From Burkholderiales bacterium (GTDB lineage: Bacteria > Pseudomonadota > Gammaproteobacteria > Burkholderiales > Burkholderiaceae_C), in assembly GCA_016195825.1 (NCBI GenBank), contig JACPYV010000196.1:1-64000 (forward strand): 64,000 bases of DNA, given 5' to 3'. Positions 1 through 8,748 of this stretch are shown here, in pieces. Position numbers and translations under genes: made by a program. The number at the start of each line of letters is the position of its first letter. Within the stretch, counting starts at the first letter, position 1. The notes beneath the pieces are model-generated. The model saw only the letters and a program-made list of their open reading frames with translations, was not told the origin of the DNA and did not search any database.

Positions 1-16
1 GTTTATTTAGTTGTAG
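1..16. other. AT-rich left edge that breaks the dppD frame
   Basis: The first 16 bases are mostly A/T in an otherwise GC-rich window. In the dppD frame they read two stops (TAG at 8-10 and 14-16) directly before the conserved His-Pro-Tyr-Thr motif of peptide-transporter ATPases. They are therefore not the natural upstream part of dppD. A contig-end artefact or the tip of an inserted element would both explain them; 16 bases cannot decide. Confidence 0.5.
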
Positions 17-265
17 CACCCCTACACCGAGGCCCTGCTGGCCGCCCTGCCCGAGCGCAACGACGGCCATTCCCGCCTGGCCACCATTCCCGGCATGGTG
101 CCCGGCCTGTACGACCGCCCCAAGGGCTGCCTGTTCGCGCCGCGCTGCAGCTATGCCAACGACGGCCTGTGCCAGACACGCCCGGCGCTACGCGCCTGGC
201 AAGACGGCGCGGTGCGCTGCCACTACCCCCTGGGTGAAACCAAGCAACAAGAGGTGGCCGCATGA
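17..265 (+). CDS. dppD: Dipeptide/oligopeptide ABC transporter ATP-binding subunit DppD, C-terminal fragment
   Basis: Only the last 82 residues are present. They start at [12 protein letters not shown] and contain the C-terminal cysteine region of peptide-importer ATPases ([11 protein letters not shown]). This tail follows the nucleotide-binding domain of DppD/OppD proteins, which power uptake of di- and oligopeptides at the inner membrane. The stop overlaps the dppF start in ATGA, so the two are translationally coupled, as expected for the paired ATPases of one transporter. The 5' part is lost at the window edge, where foreign-looking bases carry in-frame stops. Confidence 0.85.
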   Translation, partial: HPYTEALLAALPERNDGHSRLATIPGMVPGLYDRPKGCLFAPRCSYANDGLCQTRPALRAWQDGAVRCHYPLGETKQQEVAA

Positions 266-1251
266 GCGTTCAGCCCCAACAGAGCGCTGTGGACGGCAAG
301 CCCGTCGTCATCGCCAAGAACCTGCGCCGCGTCTATCCCATCAGCAAAGGCTTGTTCCACAAGCCCGATCAGTTGCAGGCTGTGGGCGGCGTGTCCTTTT
401 CGGTGCAGGCCGGCAAGACGCTGGCCATCGTCGGTGAGTCGGGCTGTGGCAAGTCCACGCTAGCCCGCATGATCACGCTGATCGAGGCCCCCACCGCTGG
501 CGATCTGGAGCTGGGTGGCATCGACGTGGTGAACGCCAACGCCCAAGACAAGCACGCCCTGCGCCAGAAAGTGCAACTGGTGTTCCAGAACCCCTATGGC
601 TCGCTAAACCCGCGCAAGCGCATCGGCCAGATCCTGGAAGCCCCACTGGAGATCAACACCAACCTCACTGCCGCCCAACGCGCCGAGAAGGCGCGCGCCA
701 TGCTCGCCCTGGTGGGCCTGCGCCCCGAGCACTACGACCGCTACCCGCACATGTTCTCGGGCGGCCAGCGCCAGCGCATCGCCATCGCACGGGCCATGAT
801 CCTGAATCCGGGCATCGTCGTCGCCGATGAGCCCGTCAGCGCGCTGGATGTGTCCATCCAGGCCCAGATCCTGAACCTGTTCATGGACCTGCAAGACGAG
901 TTCGGCACGGGCTATGTGTTCATCTCGCACAACCTCAGCGTCGTCGAGCACGTGGCCGACGAGGTCATGGTCATGTACCTGGGCGCGGCGGTCGAGGTCG
1001 GCGAGAAGCGCCGCCTGTTCGCCGCACCGCTGCACCCCTACACGCGGGCGCTGATGAGCGCCACGCCGGCGCTGCGCAAGGCCGACCGCCGCGAGCGCAT
1101 CGTCATCCACGGCGAGCTGCCCAGCCCACTGAACCCGCCCACGGGCTGCGCCTTCCACAAGCGCTGCCCGTTGGCGGTACCGCGCTGCAGCGAGGAAGTA
1201 CCGCAGCTGCGCGAGGTGGATGGGCGGCGGGTGGCCTGCCACGAGGTCTGA
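262..1251 (+). CDS. dppF: Dipeptide ABC transporter ATP-binding protein DppF
   Basis: A 329-residue ABC ATPase with all motifs: Walker [10 protein letters not shown] at 58-66, Q-loop Gln109, signature FSGGQRQR near 165-172, Walker B ending in DE at 189-190 and H-loop His223. The C-terminal oligopeptide-transporter extension ([10 protein letters not shown], then [10 protein letters not shown]) is typical of DppF/OppF. It pairs with DppD to drive peptide import through the DppBC permease, which should lie to the left of the window. The ATG start overlaps the dppD stop. OppF or a related peptide/nickel ATPase cannot be fully excluded from sequence alone. Confidence 0.92.
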   Translation: MSVQPQQSAVDGKPVVIAKNLRRVYPISKGLFHKPDQLQAVGGVSFSVQAGKTLAIVGESGCGKSTLARMITLIEAPTAGDLELGGIDVVNANAQDKHALRQKVQLVFQNPYGSLNPRKRIGQILEAPLEINTNLTAAQRAEKARAMLALVGLRPEHYDRYPHMFSGGQRQRIAIARAMILNPGIVVADEPVSALDVSIQAQILNLFMDLQDEFGTGYVFISHNLSVVEHVADEVMVMYLGAAVEVGEKRRLFAAPLHPYTRALMSATPALRKADRRERIVIHGELPSPLNPPTGCAFHKRCPLAVPRCSEEVPQLREVDGRRVACHEV

Positions 1252-1268
1252 GGCCTGGCTAGAGCCCC

Positions 1269-2774
1269 ATGCCCAGCCGATTCCGCTTGTTCGCACCAGC
1301 TCCTGGCCTTGCGGCTGGCAAGGTCGCCTTGATCGTGGCCACCGGGGCCGCATTCAAAGCCCAGTTTGCGGCGCCGGCAGCAGTTCCGCTGTTTGCCGGC
1401 AATGCCATGCTGGAAATCTCGGCTGCGGCATTGGATGCGGGCTACGGGCTGGCCCCGTGCAACGCCCCGGGCCTGGACGGCGCCCAGCTTGCGGCCCTGT
1501 TTCCGTATCTCGATGCGCGTCGCCAACTGTTGCTGTCTGCCCTGAGTTTCGTCGGCCCACCAACAGATGTCGCCCGGGCCAGCTTTGTGCCGGGTCTGAA
1601 TGCCACCGAGAAGGTCGGCCTGGCCAATCTCCTGGGCATGGTGCTGTGCCGCATCGCTGCCTCGCGCTGGGTGGCGGCTCAGGCTCTCGGACCCATCCAG
1701 CGTTTCTGGCACCTTGATCTGGCCGAGCACGAGCCGGTGAACCTGGTGCAAGGCCCGCCCGCTCTGCCCGGCGTTCAAAACCCCGACTTCTTGTTCGAGA
1801 CGCCGAACGGCTGGTTCCTGATGGAGAGCAAGGGCAGCGTCGGCGGCTTGCTCTGGAAGAAACTTCGCGAGGGGCTGCAACAAGCCTTGCGCTTCGGCGG
1901 CTTCGCCTTCGTCGACCCCAACGCTGGGCCGTTGGCCGCGAACGTCGTTCAGGCCAGAGCCTGCTCGATGGCTCATTTCCGTGCAGGCGATCTGCAGCTG
2001 ACCCTGCTCGACCCACCCGACGGGCCACAGGCCCTGGCGGCCACGCCACCAGAGGAGGCCCCGATCCCGCCACAGCTGGTGCTGGTCCAGGCCTTCTGCG
2101 ACTTGCTGCAATGGGAACTGGCACTGGGTCAGTTCACAGGTGGCGATCCCTACGCGGTCCTTCAGGAGCATGCGACAGACGCGCCCATCGTGCCCATCGC
2201 GCCCTGGCCAGTTACATGGCGCACCTTATCGGACGTCGCCGGCCGCGGGCCAGCGCTCTCGCTTGGTATCTGGTCGGAATTGCTGACGTCGCGTCGCGCG
2301 CTGTTCCTCGCGTTGAAGGCCATGCGGCATGTTCTGCCGGTTTGCGCTATCCCCGCTGAGGCCGTGACCCGCAACGTCCTGGACGCGCCGGTTCCGGGTC
2401 TGCAGCATGCAATCGCACAGTCGCTGGACGCATGGACAGCGGTGGGCGAGGATGCCGTCGCATGGCAAGAGGCGCTCAGAGCGACGATGCAGAGACTGCC
2501 GCCGGAAGCGACGTCCCGGCGCGCAGTGATTCAGACCTTGATCCACACAGCCGCGCTGCCTGGCGCCAACAGTGTGGCCTCCCTGGCCGATCGCTATCTG
2601 GATCTCGTCAGGAACGGCAGCGCCGATGCCCGCCGCGATGCCACAACGTCACAAGACGAGGCTGCGCCGGGTCGCCTGCAGCTGGATGCCACGACACATG
2701 GTCTCCTGGTGGCATTCGGGACTTGGCACGCGGCCCCGACCAAGCAGGAGGATGGCGAGCCACGCGAGATCTGA
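1269..2774 (+). CDS. Unknown protein with a PD-(D/E)XK-like nuclease signature
   Basis: A 501-residue protein that I do not recognise as a named family. It has no signal peptide or clear membrane segment. Residues 171-188 (NPDFLFETPN, then ...FLMESKG) give Pro172-Asp173, twelve residues, then Glu186-Ser-Lys188, the spacing of a PD-(D/E)XK nuclease core. Gln204-Gln205 follow in a predicted helix, as often in that fold. The rest is Ala/Leu rich. It starts 17 bases after dppF but is functionally unrelated to peptide uptake. No methyltransferase or helicase lies beside it. A nuclease role is inference from one motif. Confidence 0.6.
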   Translation: MPSRFRLFAPAPGLAAGKVALIVATGAAFKAQFAAPAAVPLFAGNAMLEISAAALDAGYGLAPCNAPGLDGAQLAALFPYLDARRQLLLSALSFVGPPTDVARASFVPGLNATEKVGLANLLGMVLCRIAASRWVAAQALGPIQRFWHLDLAEHEPVNLVQGPPALPGVQNPDFLFETPNGWFLMESKGSVGGLLWKKLREGLQQALRFGGFAFVDPNAGPLAANVVQARACSMAHFRAGDLQLTLLDPPDGPQALAATPPEEAPIPPQLVLVQAFCDLLQWELALGQFTGGDPYAVLQEHATDAPIVPIAPWPVTWRTLSDVAGRGPALSLGIWSELLTSRRALFLALKAMRHVLPVCAIPAEAVTRNVLDAPVPGLQHAIAQSLDAWTAVGEDAVAWQEALRATMQRLPPEATSRRAVIQTLIHTAALPGANSVASLADRYLDLVRNGSADARRDATTSQDEAAPGRLQLDATTHGLLVAFGTWHAAPTKQEDGEPREI

Positions 2775-2800
2775 GCGCGCGGGGGCAGCGTCCTTTCCCG

Positions 2801-2816
2801 CCCTTCGCACGAAGGG
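2801..2816 (+). terminator. Short hairpin after the PD-(D/E)XK-like gene
   Basis: CCCTTC, loop GCAC, GAAGGG, 26 bases after the preceding stop. It has only a short A-rich 3' side and no U-tract, so it is a weak terminator candidate at best. The rest of 2775-2979 shows no gene; it is the leader of the TonB receptor. Confidence 0.3.
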
Positions 2817-2979
2817 AAAGTGCGATGAGTGAACCCACTCATAACCGCCGCGCATGCCTCGCAACCATTCCGTCATGCATGGAGTGTTGCTCCGGTGCCG
2901 ACTCCCCGGGCTTGGCCCCTGATGAGCCGTGACATGCGCCGCAAGAATCTTTGCATTCGGCAACGCAAGGAAACAGACC

Positions 2980-5976
2980 ATGAGATTCCAGCCCACTCCC
3001 ATCGCCTGCGCCCTGGCCGGCCTGCTGATGAGCCTGCAGGGCACGGCCTTCGCGCAACAGGCGGAGGCCCCGGCGCCGAAGGACGCCAAGGCCAAGCAGT
3101 CGCTGGAAGCCGTGGTTATCACCGGCATCCGGGCCTCCACCGAGGCCTCGCTGAACGCCAAGCGCGACGCCTCGGCCAACGTCGAGGTCATCACCGCCGT
3201 GGACGTGGGCAAGATGCCCGACAAGAACCTGGCCGACTCGCTGCAACGCGTGGCCGGCGTCGCGGTGCGCACCGACTACGACGAGGCCGAGAAGGTGGCC
3301 ATGCGTGGCACCAACCCGGACATGACGCTGATCCTGTTCAACGGCCACACGGTCAGCGGCGGCGACTGGTACATCTCCGACCAGACCTCCAGCAGCCGCT
3401 CCACGTCGCTGAGTCTGATGCCCAGCTCGGTGCTGAACTCGGCCACCGTCTACAAGACCTCGCAAGCCAACATCCTGGACGGCGGCCTGGCCGGCACCGT
3501 CAACGTGACGACGCGCAGGCCGCTGGATGAGAAGCAACGTTTCGGCGGTGTCGTCAGCGTGGGCGGCGTGCACGCCACGCTGCCCAACAAGACCAGCCCG
3601 CAACTCAGCGCCACGCTGAACTGGAAGAGCGATGACGACCGCATCGGCGTCATCGGCCAGGTGTTCGCCGAGAAGCGCTATGTGCGCCGCGACTCGGCCT
3701 CGCGCTTCGCCTACGGTGCCAGCAGCGGCTGGGACGTCATCAATACGGCGACGATGAAGGGCATCACCGATGCGTCGCTGGCCGGCACACCCTACAAGGC
3801 CGCCGACCTGAACGGCGTGCGCCTACCCGGCAGCATGTCCACCGAGTTCGTCGAAGGCGTGCGCGACCGCAAGGGCGGCATGTTGTCGGCGCAGTGGAGG
3901 CCGACCGACCAGCTGGACGTGGGCATCACGGGCTTCCATTCCAAGATGGACTCGGACAACTACGGCCGCCTGACCGCTGGTGCGATGTACTCCATGCTGG
4001 TGGGCAAGGCCGAGCCCTTCGGCGCCATCACCGCCGCGTCGGCCAACACCAGCTCCAACGGCCAGCAGGTGTTCGCGTCCATCAAGAACCCGCAGATCGT
4101 CGAAGAGACGACGATCTACGGCGACAAGATCCGCGTGCTGCGCGGCGCCACCATCGCGTTCGCGCCCGGCACGACGCCGCAGTACGTCGGCAACTCCGAA
4201 GGCTTCTTCCGCAGCGGCGCCAGCGCCAGCAGCGGCTTCCTGGACCTGGACGCCACTTACAAGTTCAACAACGACCTGAAGGTCAAGGGGCTTTTCAGCA
4301 CCACGCGCGGCGTGGGCACGACGGACCAGGACCGCGGCGTCACCTACGCCCGCTACGGCACCGGCGTGACCTACCAGCTGCAGGGCGTCAACGAAGCACC
4401 GACCTGGAGCTACCAGGGCGCAGGCGACGGCACCAAGCCCATGCTGGCGGCCGACGGCAGCGGCTACGCACTGATCGCACGGTCCGTCCCGACCCGCTAC
4501 CTGACCATCGACCGCGAGAAGAGCCTGGCGGTGGATGCCGAGTACCAGCAGAACAGCGGCGTCTTCCAGAGCCTGGAGTTCGGCCTCCGCCATGCCGACC
4601 ACCGCCGCGACCATCGCCGCTCGGCGCCCGCGCTCAAGAGCGCCGCCACCGTGGCCCCCGATCCGTCGCTGGCCGTGTCCTACCCGGGCGACTTCGGTGC
4701 CGATCTGGGCAGCGGCTTCGAGGCCACCGGCTTCTACTACCCGCGCGAGGTGCTGCGCTCGTTCTACGACGGCATCACCAAGACCACCACACCCGAGTTC
4801 GAGCGCCGTGTCGCGGCCGAGATCGAGATGCGCGAGCGCCAGAGCGCGCTGTACTTCCAGCAGAACCTGGAGACGGCCGACGGCAAGCTCAGCGGCAACG
4901 TGGGCCTGCGCTACGCGCGCACCATCGTCGATGCGCAGATCGCCACGCCCGTGCCCACTGGCAAGTGCCTGCGCATCGAGCCCGGCAAGACCGTGGTGCC
5001 CTGCGCGGCCTACCCGACGGCCATCGTGACGGCCGGCGACGGCGCGAACTACTTCGACGGCCTGCCGTTCAACCCCAGCACCGGCACCATCTACTACAAG
5101 GTCCCCAGCCACAAGGTCTTTGACGACATCCTGCCCAGCCTGAACGCGCGCTGGCAGGTGGCGCCGGACTGGATCGCGCGCCTGGGCCTGTCCAAGACCC
5201 TGGGCCGCCAGAACTACAACCTCTACGGTGCCGGCTTCACCGGCCAGGCCTGCAACTCCCAAGGCTGCACGGTCAACGGCCCCAACCCCGCGCTGGAACC
5301 GATGACGGCGTCCAACACCGACCTGTCGCTGGGCTGGTACTACGCCAAGCGCTCGGCGGTGGTGTTGAGCCTGTTCGACTCGCTGGTGCGCGGCTACCCC
5401 AAGACCGGCACGGTCAAGCAGGGCGTCACGGTGGACCTGCTGGACAACCAGAACGTGCTGCAGACCTACCAGATCAACTCCACCGGCCAGCAGCGCGCGC
5501 GCATCCAGGGCGCCGAGCTGAGCTGGGAGCAGCCGATCTGGGGCGGCTTCGGTTTCCAGTCCAACCTGAGCTATGCCGACACCAGCGTGGAGGACGGCCG
5601 GCCGATGGTGGGCGCCTCGCGCAAGAGCGCCAACCTGGTGGGCTACTTCGAGACCGACACGTTCAGCGTGCGCCTGGCCTGGAACTACCGCAGCGAGTAC
5701 ATCAACAGCACCACGGCACCGGCGCCCACGGCCAACAGCCAGGGCTTGTCGGTGGTCCAGGGCATCACCATGCCCACGGCGCCGACCATCCAGGCCCCCG
5801 TCACGAACGTGGCGCTGACGGTGAACTACACGGTCATGAAGGGGCTGGAGCTGTCGTTCAGCGGCACCAACCTGACCAACCCGTCGCGCGGCCAGTACCG
5901 CTACAGCGAACTGGAACCGCAGAAGGTGGACTCGTCGGGCCGCCAGTACTACGTGGAAGCGCGCTACAAGTTCTGA
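2980..5976 (+). CDS. TonB-dependent outer-membrane receptor (TonB-Xanth-Caul type)
   Basis: A 998-residue receptor. The ATG at 2980 is preferred over an in-frame start at 2929 because AAGGAA lies 8 bases before it and a signal peptide follows (about residues 1-26, ending AFAQQ). A plug domain comes next: VVITGIRAS, KMPDKNLADSLQRVAG and VAMRGTNPDMTLILFNG match the TonB-Xanth-Caul subfamily. A long beta-barrel follows and the last residue is Phe (EARYKF), the outer-membrane assembly signal. Family members import large substrates, often glycans, with TonB energy. No sugar-degrading enzyme or TonB gene is adjacent, so the ligand is unknown. Confidence 0.9.
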   Translation: MRFQPTPIACALAGLLMSLQGTAFAQQAEAPAPKDAKAKQSLEAVVITGIRASTEASLNAKRDASANVEVITAVDVGKMPDKNLADSLQRVAGVAVRTDYDEAEKVAMRGTNPDMTLILFNGHTVSGGDWYISDQTSSSRSTSLSLMPSSVLNSATVYKTSQANILDGGLAGTVNVTTRRPLDEKQRFGGVVSVGGVHATLPNKTSPQLSATLNWKSDDDRIGVIGQVFAEKRYVRRDSASRFAYGASSGWDVINTATMKGITDASLAGTPYKAADLNGVRLPGSMSTEFVEGVRDRKGGMLSAQWRPTDQLDVGITGFHSKMDSDNYGRLTAGAMYSMLVGKAEPFGAITAASANTSSNGQQVFASIKNPQIVEETTIYGDKIRVLRGATIAFAPGTTPQYVGNSEGFFRSGASASSGFLDLDATYKFNNDLKVKGLFSTTRGVGTTDQDRGVTYARYGTGVTYQLQGVNEAPTWSYQGAGDGTKPMLAADGSGYALIARSVPTRYLTIDREKSLAVDAEYQQNSGVFQSLEFGLRHADHRRDHRRSAPALKSAATVAPDPSLAVSYPGDFGADLGSGFEATGFYYPREVLRSFYDGITKTTTPEFERRVAAEIEMRERQSALYFQQNLETADGKLSGNVGLRYARTIVDAQIATPVPTGKCLRIEPGKTVVPCAAYPTAIVTAGDGANYFDGLPFNPSTGTIYYKVPSHKVFDDILPSLNARWQVAPDWIARLGLSKTLGRQNYNLYGAGFTGQACNSQGCTVNGPNPALEPMTASNTDLSLGWYYAKRSAVVLSLFDSLVRGYPKTGTVKQGVTVDLLDNQNVLQTYQINSTGQQRARIQGAELSWEQPIWGGFGFQSNLSYADTSVEDGRPMVGASRKSANLVGYFETDTFSVRLAWNYRSEYINSTTAPAPTANSQGLSVVQGITMPTAPTIQAPVTNVALTVNYTVMKGLELSFSGTNLTNPSRGQYRYSELEPQKVDSSGRQYYVEARYKF

Positions 5977-6069
5977 GACGGAACCCAACAGCGTCCCGTA
6001 CGGACGCTGCGACGCCCGTCGAAGACCCAACGGCATGTAGGCCGGTGGGCATGACGCGCCCGATCAAGC

Positions 6070-6093
6070 AAAGGCCGGCACTTGCCGGCCTTT
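6070..6093. terminator. Bidirectional hairpin between convergent genes
   Basis: AAAGGCCGGC, loop ACTT, GCCGGCCTTT: a perfect 10-bp stem flanked by A and T runs on both sides. It sits between the TonB receptor (plus) and the glycine-zipper lipoprotein (minus), and can end transcription from either. Confidence 0.8.
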
Positions 6094-6107
6094 GCCTTTC
6101 AGTGCAC

Positions 6108-6362
6108 TCAGCGGTCGCGCTTCTTCGCGACTTCGTTGCCGATGACGCCACCGGCAGCAGCGCCGACGGCCGCACCCGCGGTCGTACCGGTCACCACGCC
6201 GCCCACGACGGCGCCCGCCGTCGCACCGACGACGGTGCTGGTCTCACGGGCCGACATGCCGGCGCAGCCGGCGAGGGTCAGCGTCGCTGCGGCAGCGACG
6301 GACAGCAGGGCCAGGCGCCAGTACGCGGTGCCGGGGCTGGAGATCAGAGGGGAATAGCTCAT
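6108..6362 (-). CDS. Small glycine-zipper lipoprotein
   Basis: An 84-residue protein with a lipoprotein signal (LTLAGCAG). The mature part is one glycine/alanine-rich segment (VVGATAGAVVGGVVTG and repeats) ending in a basic tail, as in glycine-zipper outer-membrane lipoproteins of the OsmB/SlyB type. The ATG at 6362 is chosen because AGGAG lies about 7 bases upstream; an in-frame start 30 bases earlier would put ten extra residues before the signal. These proteins are usually stress- or envelope-related; the exact role here is unknown. Confidence 0.75.
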   Translation of the reverse strand: MSYSPLISSPGTAYWRLALLSVAAAATLTLAGCAGMSARETSTVVGATAGAVVGGVVTGTTAGAAVGAAAGGVIGNEVAKKRDR

Positions 6363-6477
6363 CGTGTGCTCCTGAAGCGAAAGACATCGCATGAGCCAAC
6401 TTTGGGCGCCCCGCGCCTTGGCCGGTAGCGGCGTTCAAGCCGACCCGGGGTCAGACGCCGCCTACGCCGCAAAGCAA

Positions 6478-6499
6478 AGAGCCACCCGAAGGTGGCTCT
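6478..6499 (-). terminator. UUCG-loop terminator of psiF
   Basis: On the minus strand: AGAGCCACC, loop TTCG, GGTGGCTCT, then TTTGCTTT. A 9-bp stem with a stable UUCG tetraloop, starting 28 bases after the psiF stop. Confidence 0.82.
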
Positions 6500-6526
6500 C
6501 GTTGTGCAGGCTACCGGGTCAGTGCA

Positions 6527-6820
6527 TCACTTGGGCGCCGAGGCCACGTCGGCCATGCACTTCTTGATGTGGCTCTTAGCGGCGGCGCCGTGCAGCTTCT
6601 TGTCGGCGGCCGACTTCTCGCAGACGGGCGATGCCGGCGCGGCAGCGGCAACGGCCGGCTTGGCGGCCAGGCATTCCTTCATGAAGGCCTTGCGGTCGTC
6701 GCCCTTCTTGTCCTTCTCCTTGGCCTCGGCGTTGCAGGTCTTCATCTTGTCCTGTTGCGGCGTGGCCTGGGCACCGAAGGCAACGGCGGCACAGGCCAGC
6801 AGGATGGCAAATCGTTTCAT
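6527..6820 (-). CDS. psiF: PsiF-family periplasmic repeat protein
   Basis: A 97-residue protein with a signal peptide (MKRFAILLACAAVAFGAQA) and two copies of the PsiF repeat. Each has a Cys, a charged stretch and a second Cys: MKTCNAEAKEKD...FMKECLA and VCEKSAADKKL...IKKCMA. E. coli PsiF is phosphate-starvation inducible; its biochemical function is not known. AAGGAG precedes the ATG. The gene stands alone, with its own terminator. Confidence 0.85.
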   Translation of the reverse strand: MKRFAILLACAAVAFGAQATPQQDKMKTCNAEAKEKDKKGDDRKAFMKECLAAKPAVAAAAPASPVCEKSAADKKLHGAAAKSHIKKCMADVASAPK

Positions 6821-6903
6821 CGGGTGACTCCTTCCTCTAGAGGGTGGTGGGCAACTGATTCAAGCATGCGGCCATGACACTGCCAAGCCGTGTTTCATCC
6901 GGG

Positions 6904-8259
6904 TCACAAGATTCTTCTCGGGTGGGCCAGGGCCTCGTGCGCCGCGTGCAGCCGCCGCACCAGCACGCGGATGAAGCCGCGGTCGAAGCGGTGCTGACAT
7001 TCCGGGCTCAGTTGCCCCACCGACTCCGGCGTGAAGCAGATGGTGGTGCACTCTTGGCTCACCTTGATGTCGGTGCTGTGCACGCGCAGGTCGGGGTTGG
7101 GCGCCAGGTAGGCCATCTCGCCCACCGACGTGCCCTGGCCCAGCGTCGCGACCATGCGCCCGTCGCGGAAGACCTCCACCTCGCCCTGCGCAATGATGTG
7201 GAAGCTGTTGCCCTCCTGTCCACGCCTGAAGAGGGCGTGGGCGACGGGATAGCGCTTCCAGCGGGCACGCCGCACCACCTCCCAGAGCTGCACGTCACCG
7301 AACTCGGCGAAGAACTCCAGCGCGCGCAGCATGTTGAAGCGCTCGGAGTCGCGCACCTCGCCCAGGCGGTTCAGCGGCACCTGCTGGCTGGCCACCAGGG
7401 CCGACAAGGCTTGCGCGAAGCTGTCCCAATCCGGGTAGCGCTCATGCGGCGACTTGGCCAGCGCGCGCAGCACGACGGCGTCCAGCGCATCGGTAACACC
7501 CTGACGCTGGCCCACCAGCGGCAGCGGAGGCTGGTGGTAGATCTGGTGCATCAGCGCCATCTGGTGCGGCGCGTCGAAGGGCGGGCGGCCGCCGATCAAG
7601 TGGTACAGCACGGCGCCCAGCGCGTAGATGTCTGCGCGGCAGTCCACGTCGCCGCCCTCGATCTGCTCCGGCGGCATGTAGGCCAGCGAGCCCACGCGGT
7701 GGATCTGCGTCGCGTCGGCATTCAGGTTCAACGCTGAACCGAAGTCGCTGACCTTCACGTCCACCACCTGCCCCCCCGCGTCCAGCACGGCCAGCAGGTT
7801 GGCAGGCTTGACATCGCGGTGGATCAGGCCCTGGCGGTAGACATAGCTCAGCGCCATCGCGCACTTGAAGCCCAGCTCGACGACCTGGTCCAGCGGCAGC
7901 AGCCGGTCGCTGCGGCAGAAGTGCTTCAGCGTGACGCCGGGCACGTACTCCATGACCAGGTAGGGCGCCGAGTCCTCGGCCACCGCGTCCAGGATGGCCA
8001 CGACATTGGGGTGGTGCAGCCGCCCGGCCAGCGCGGCCTCGGCGCTGAAGAAGCGATTGCTGAAGTCACTGGACGGCGCATCCGCCGGCGGCGCCCAGGC
8101 GCGCATGCGCTTGACGGCCACCTCGCGCCCGCCCTCGCCCTGGAAGGGGTCACGGGCCAGGAAGACATCGCTGGTGGCCCCTTCGCCCAGGCGCCTGAGC
8201 ACCTGGTAGCGGCCGATATGGGCGGGCAGATCGTCGGCGGGAGCGGTCACGCGGGGCAT
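6904..8259 (-). CDS. Ser/Thr protein kinase fused to a cyclic-nucleotide-binding domain
   Basis: A 451-residue cytoplasmic protein. Residues 17-290 form a Hanks-type kinase: glycine loop GEGATSDVF (25-33), Lys50, catalytic HRDVKPAN (147-154), DFG (172-174) and PPE (196-198), all intact. Residues about 310-420 form a cyclic-nucleotide-binding domain (FRRGQEGNSFHII, then QGTSVGEMAYL). The phosphate-cassette arginine is not in the classical position, so ligand binding is unsure. The ATG at 8259 is preferred; an earlier start at 8301 would overlap the divergent VOC gene. No phosphatase or substrate gene is adjacent. Confidence 0.88.
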   Translation of the reverse strand: MPRVTAPADDLPAHIGRYQVLRRLGEGATSDVFLARDPFQGEGGREVAVKRMRAWAPPADAPSSDFSNRFFSAEAALAGRLHHPNVVAILDAVAEDSAPYLVMEYVPGVTLKHFCRSDRLLPLDQVVELGFKCAMALSYVYRQGLIHRDVKPANLLAVLDAGGQVVDVKVSDFGSALNLNADATQIHRVGSLAYMPPEQIEGGDVDCRADIYALGAVLYHLIGGRPPFDAPHQMALMHQIYHQPPLPLVGQRQGVTDALDAVVLRALAKSPHERYPDWDSFAQALSALVASQQVPLNRLGEVRDSERFNMLRALEFFAEFGDVQLWEVVRRARWKRYPVAHALFRRGQEGNSFHIIAQGEVEVFRDGRMVATLGQGTSVGEMAYLAPNPDLRVHSTDIKVSQECTTICFTPESVGQLSPECQHRFDRGFIRVLVRRLHAAHEALAHPRRIL

Positions 8260-8289
8260 GATACGAGCCACCCACGACCGGTGATCCCC

Positions 8290-8685
8290 ATGTTGTCCCA
8301 CGTTTTTGTCGGCACCGACGACTTCGACCGCGCCCTGGCTTTCTATCGCCCGCTGATGGCGATGCTGGGCGTCACCGAGCGTTTCTGCCAGCCCGACCAG
8401 GGCTGGGCGGGCTGGCAGAGCACGCCCGGCCCGCGGCCTCTGCTGGTGCTAGGCCGACCTTTCGAAGGCGAGCACGACCCCGGCAACGGCCAGATGGTGG
8501 CCCTGCTGGCCGCCAGCCGCGCCCAGGTGGACGAAGCCCACGCCCTGGCGCTGGCCCACGGCGGTCGCTGCGAAGGCCCGCCGGGGCCAAGGCCGCACTA
8601 CCACGCGGACTACTACGGCGCCTACTTCCGCGACCTGGACGGCAACAAGCTCTGCGTCGCCTGTCACGACGCGCCACCGGCCTGA
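8290..8685 (+). CDS. VOC-family (glyoxalase-like) protein
   Basis: A 131-residue single-domain protein starting MLSHVFVGTDDFDRALAFY, the classic opening of glyoxalase/bleomycin-resistance (VOC) proteins. It ends with HADYYGAYFRDLDGNKLCV, which carries the second half of the metal-site pattern. VOC proteins bind a divalent metal and act as lyases, isomerases or dioxygenases, so the substrate cannot be told from sequence. It is transcribed away from the kinase with 30 bases between starts. Confidence 0.82.
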   Translation: MLSHVFVGTDDFDRALAFYRPLMAMLGVTERFCQPDQGWAGWQSTPGPRPLLVLGRPFEGEHDPGNGQMVALLAASRAQVDEAHALALAHGGRCEGPPGPRPHYHADYYGAYFRDLDGNKLCVACHDAPPA

Positions 8686-8735
8686 GTCAGCGAGCAGCCC
8701 CGCCCATGCGTTCTGGATGGACGAGGCCTGCCTCC

Positions 8736-8741
8736 TAAAAT
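8736..8741 (+). promoter_or_regulatory. -10-like hexamer of argS, seven bases before the start codon
   Basis: TAAAAT lies 7 bases before the argS ATG. That places the expected transcription start at or next to the A of ATG, so the argS mRNA could be leaderless or nearly so. The -35 region is weak. Confidence 0.4.
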
Positions 8742-8748
8742 CACCCCC

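Noticed and set aside
1269..2774. A restriction-modification system around the PD-(D/E)XK-like protein
   Set aside because: No methyltransferase, specificity or helicase gene is adjacent; neighbours are peptide transport and a TonB receptor.
3823..6036. A 737-codon open frame on the minus strand opposite the TonB receptor
   Set aside because: It is Ala/Val/Arg/Gly/His-rich without domains, and mirrors the codon pattern of the real gene. Similar long antisense frames lie over argS (8449-10380), the secretin (42401-44668) and GspE/GspF (46844-49102); all are GC-composition shadows.
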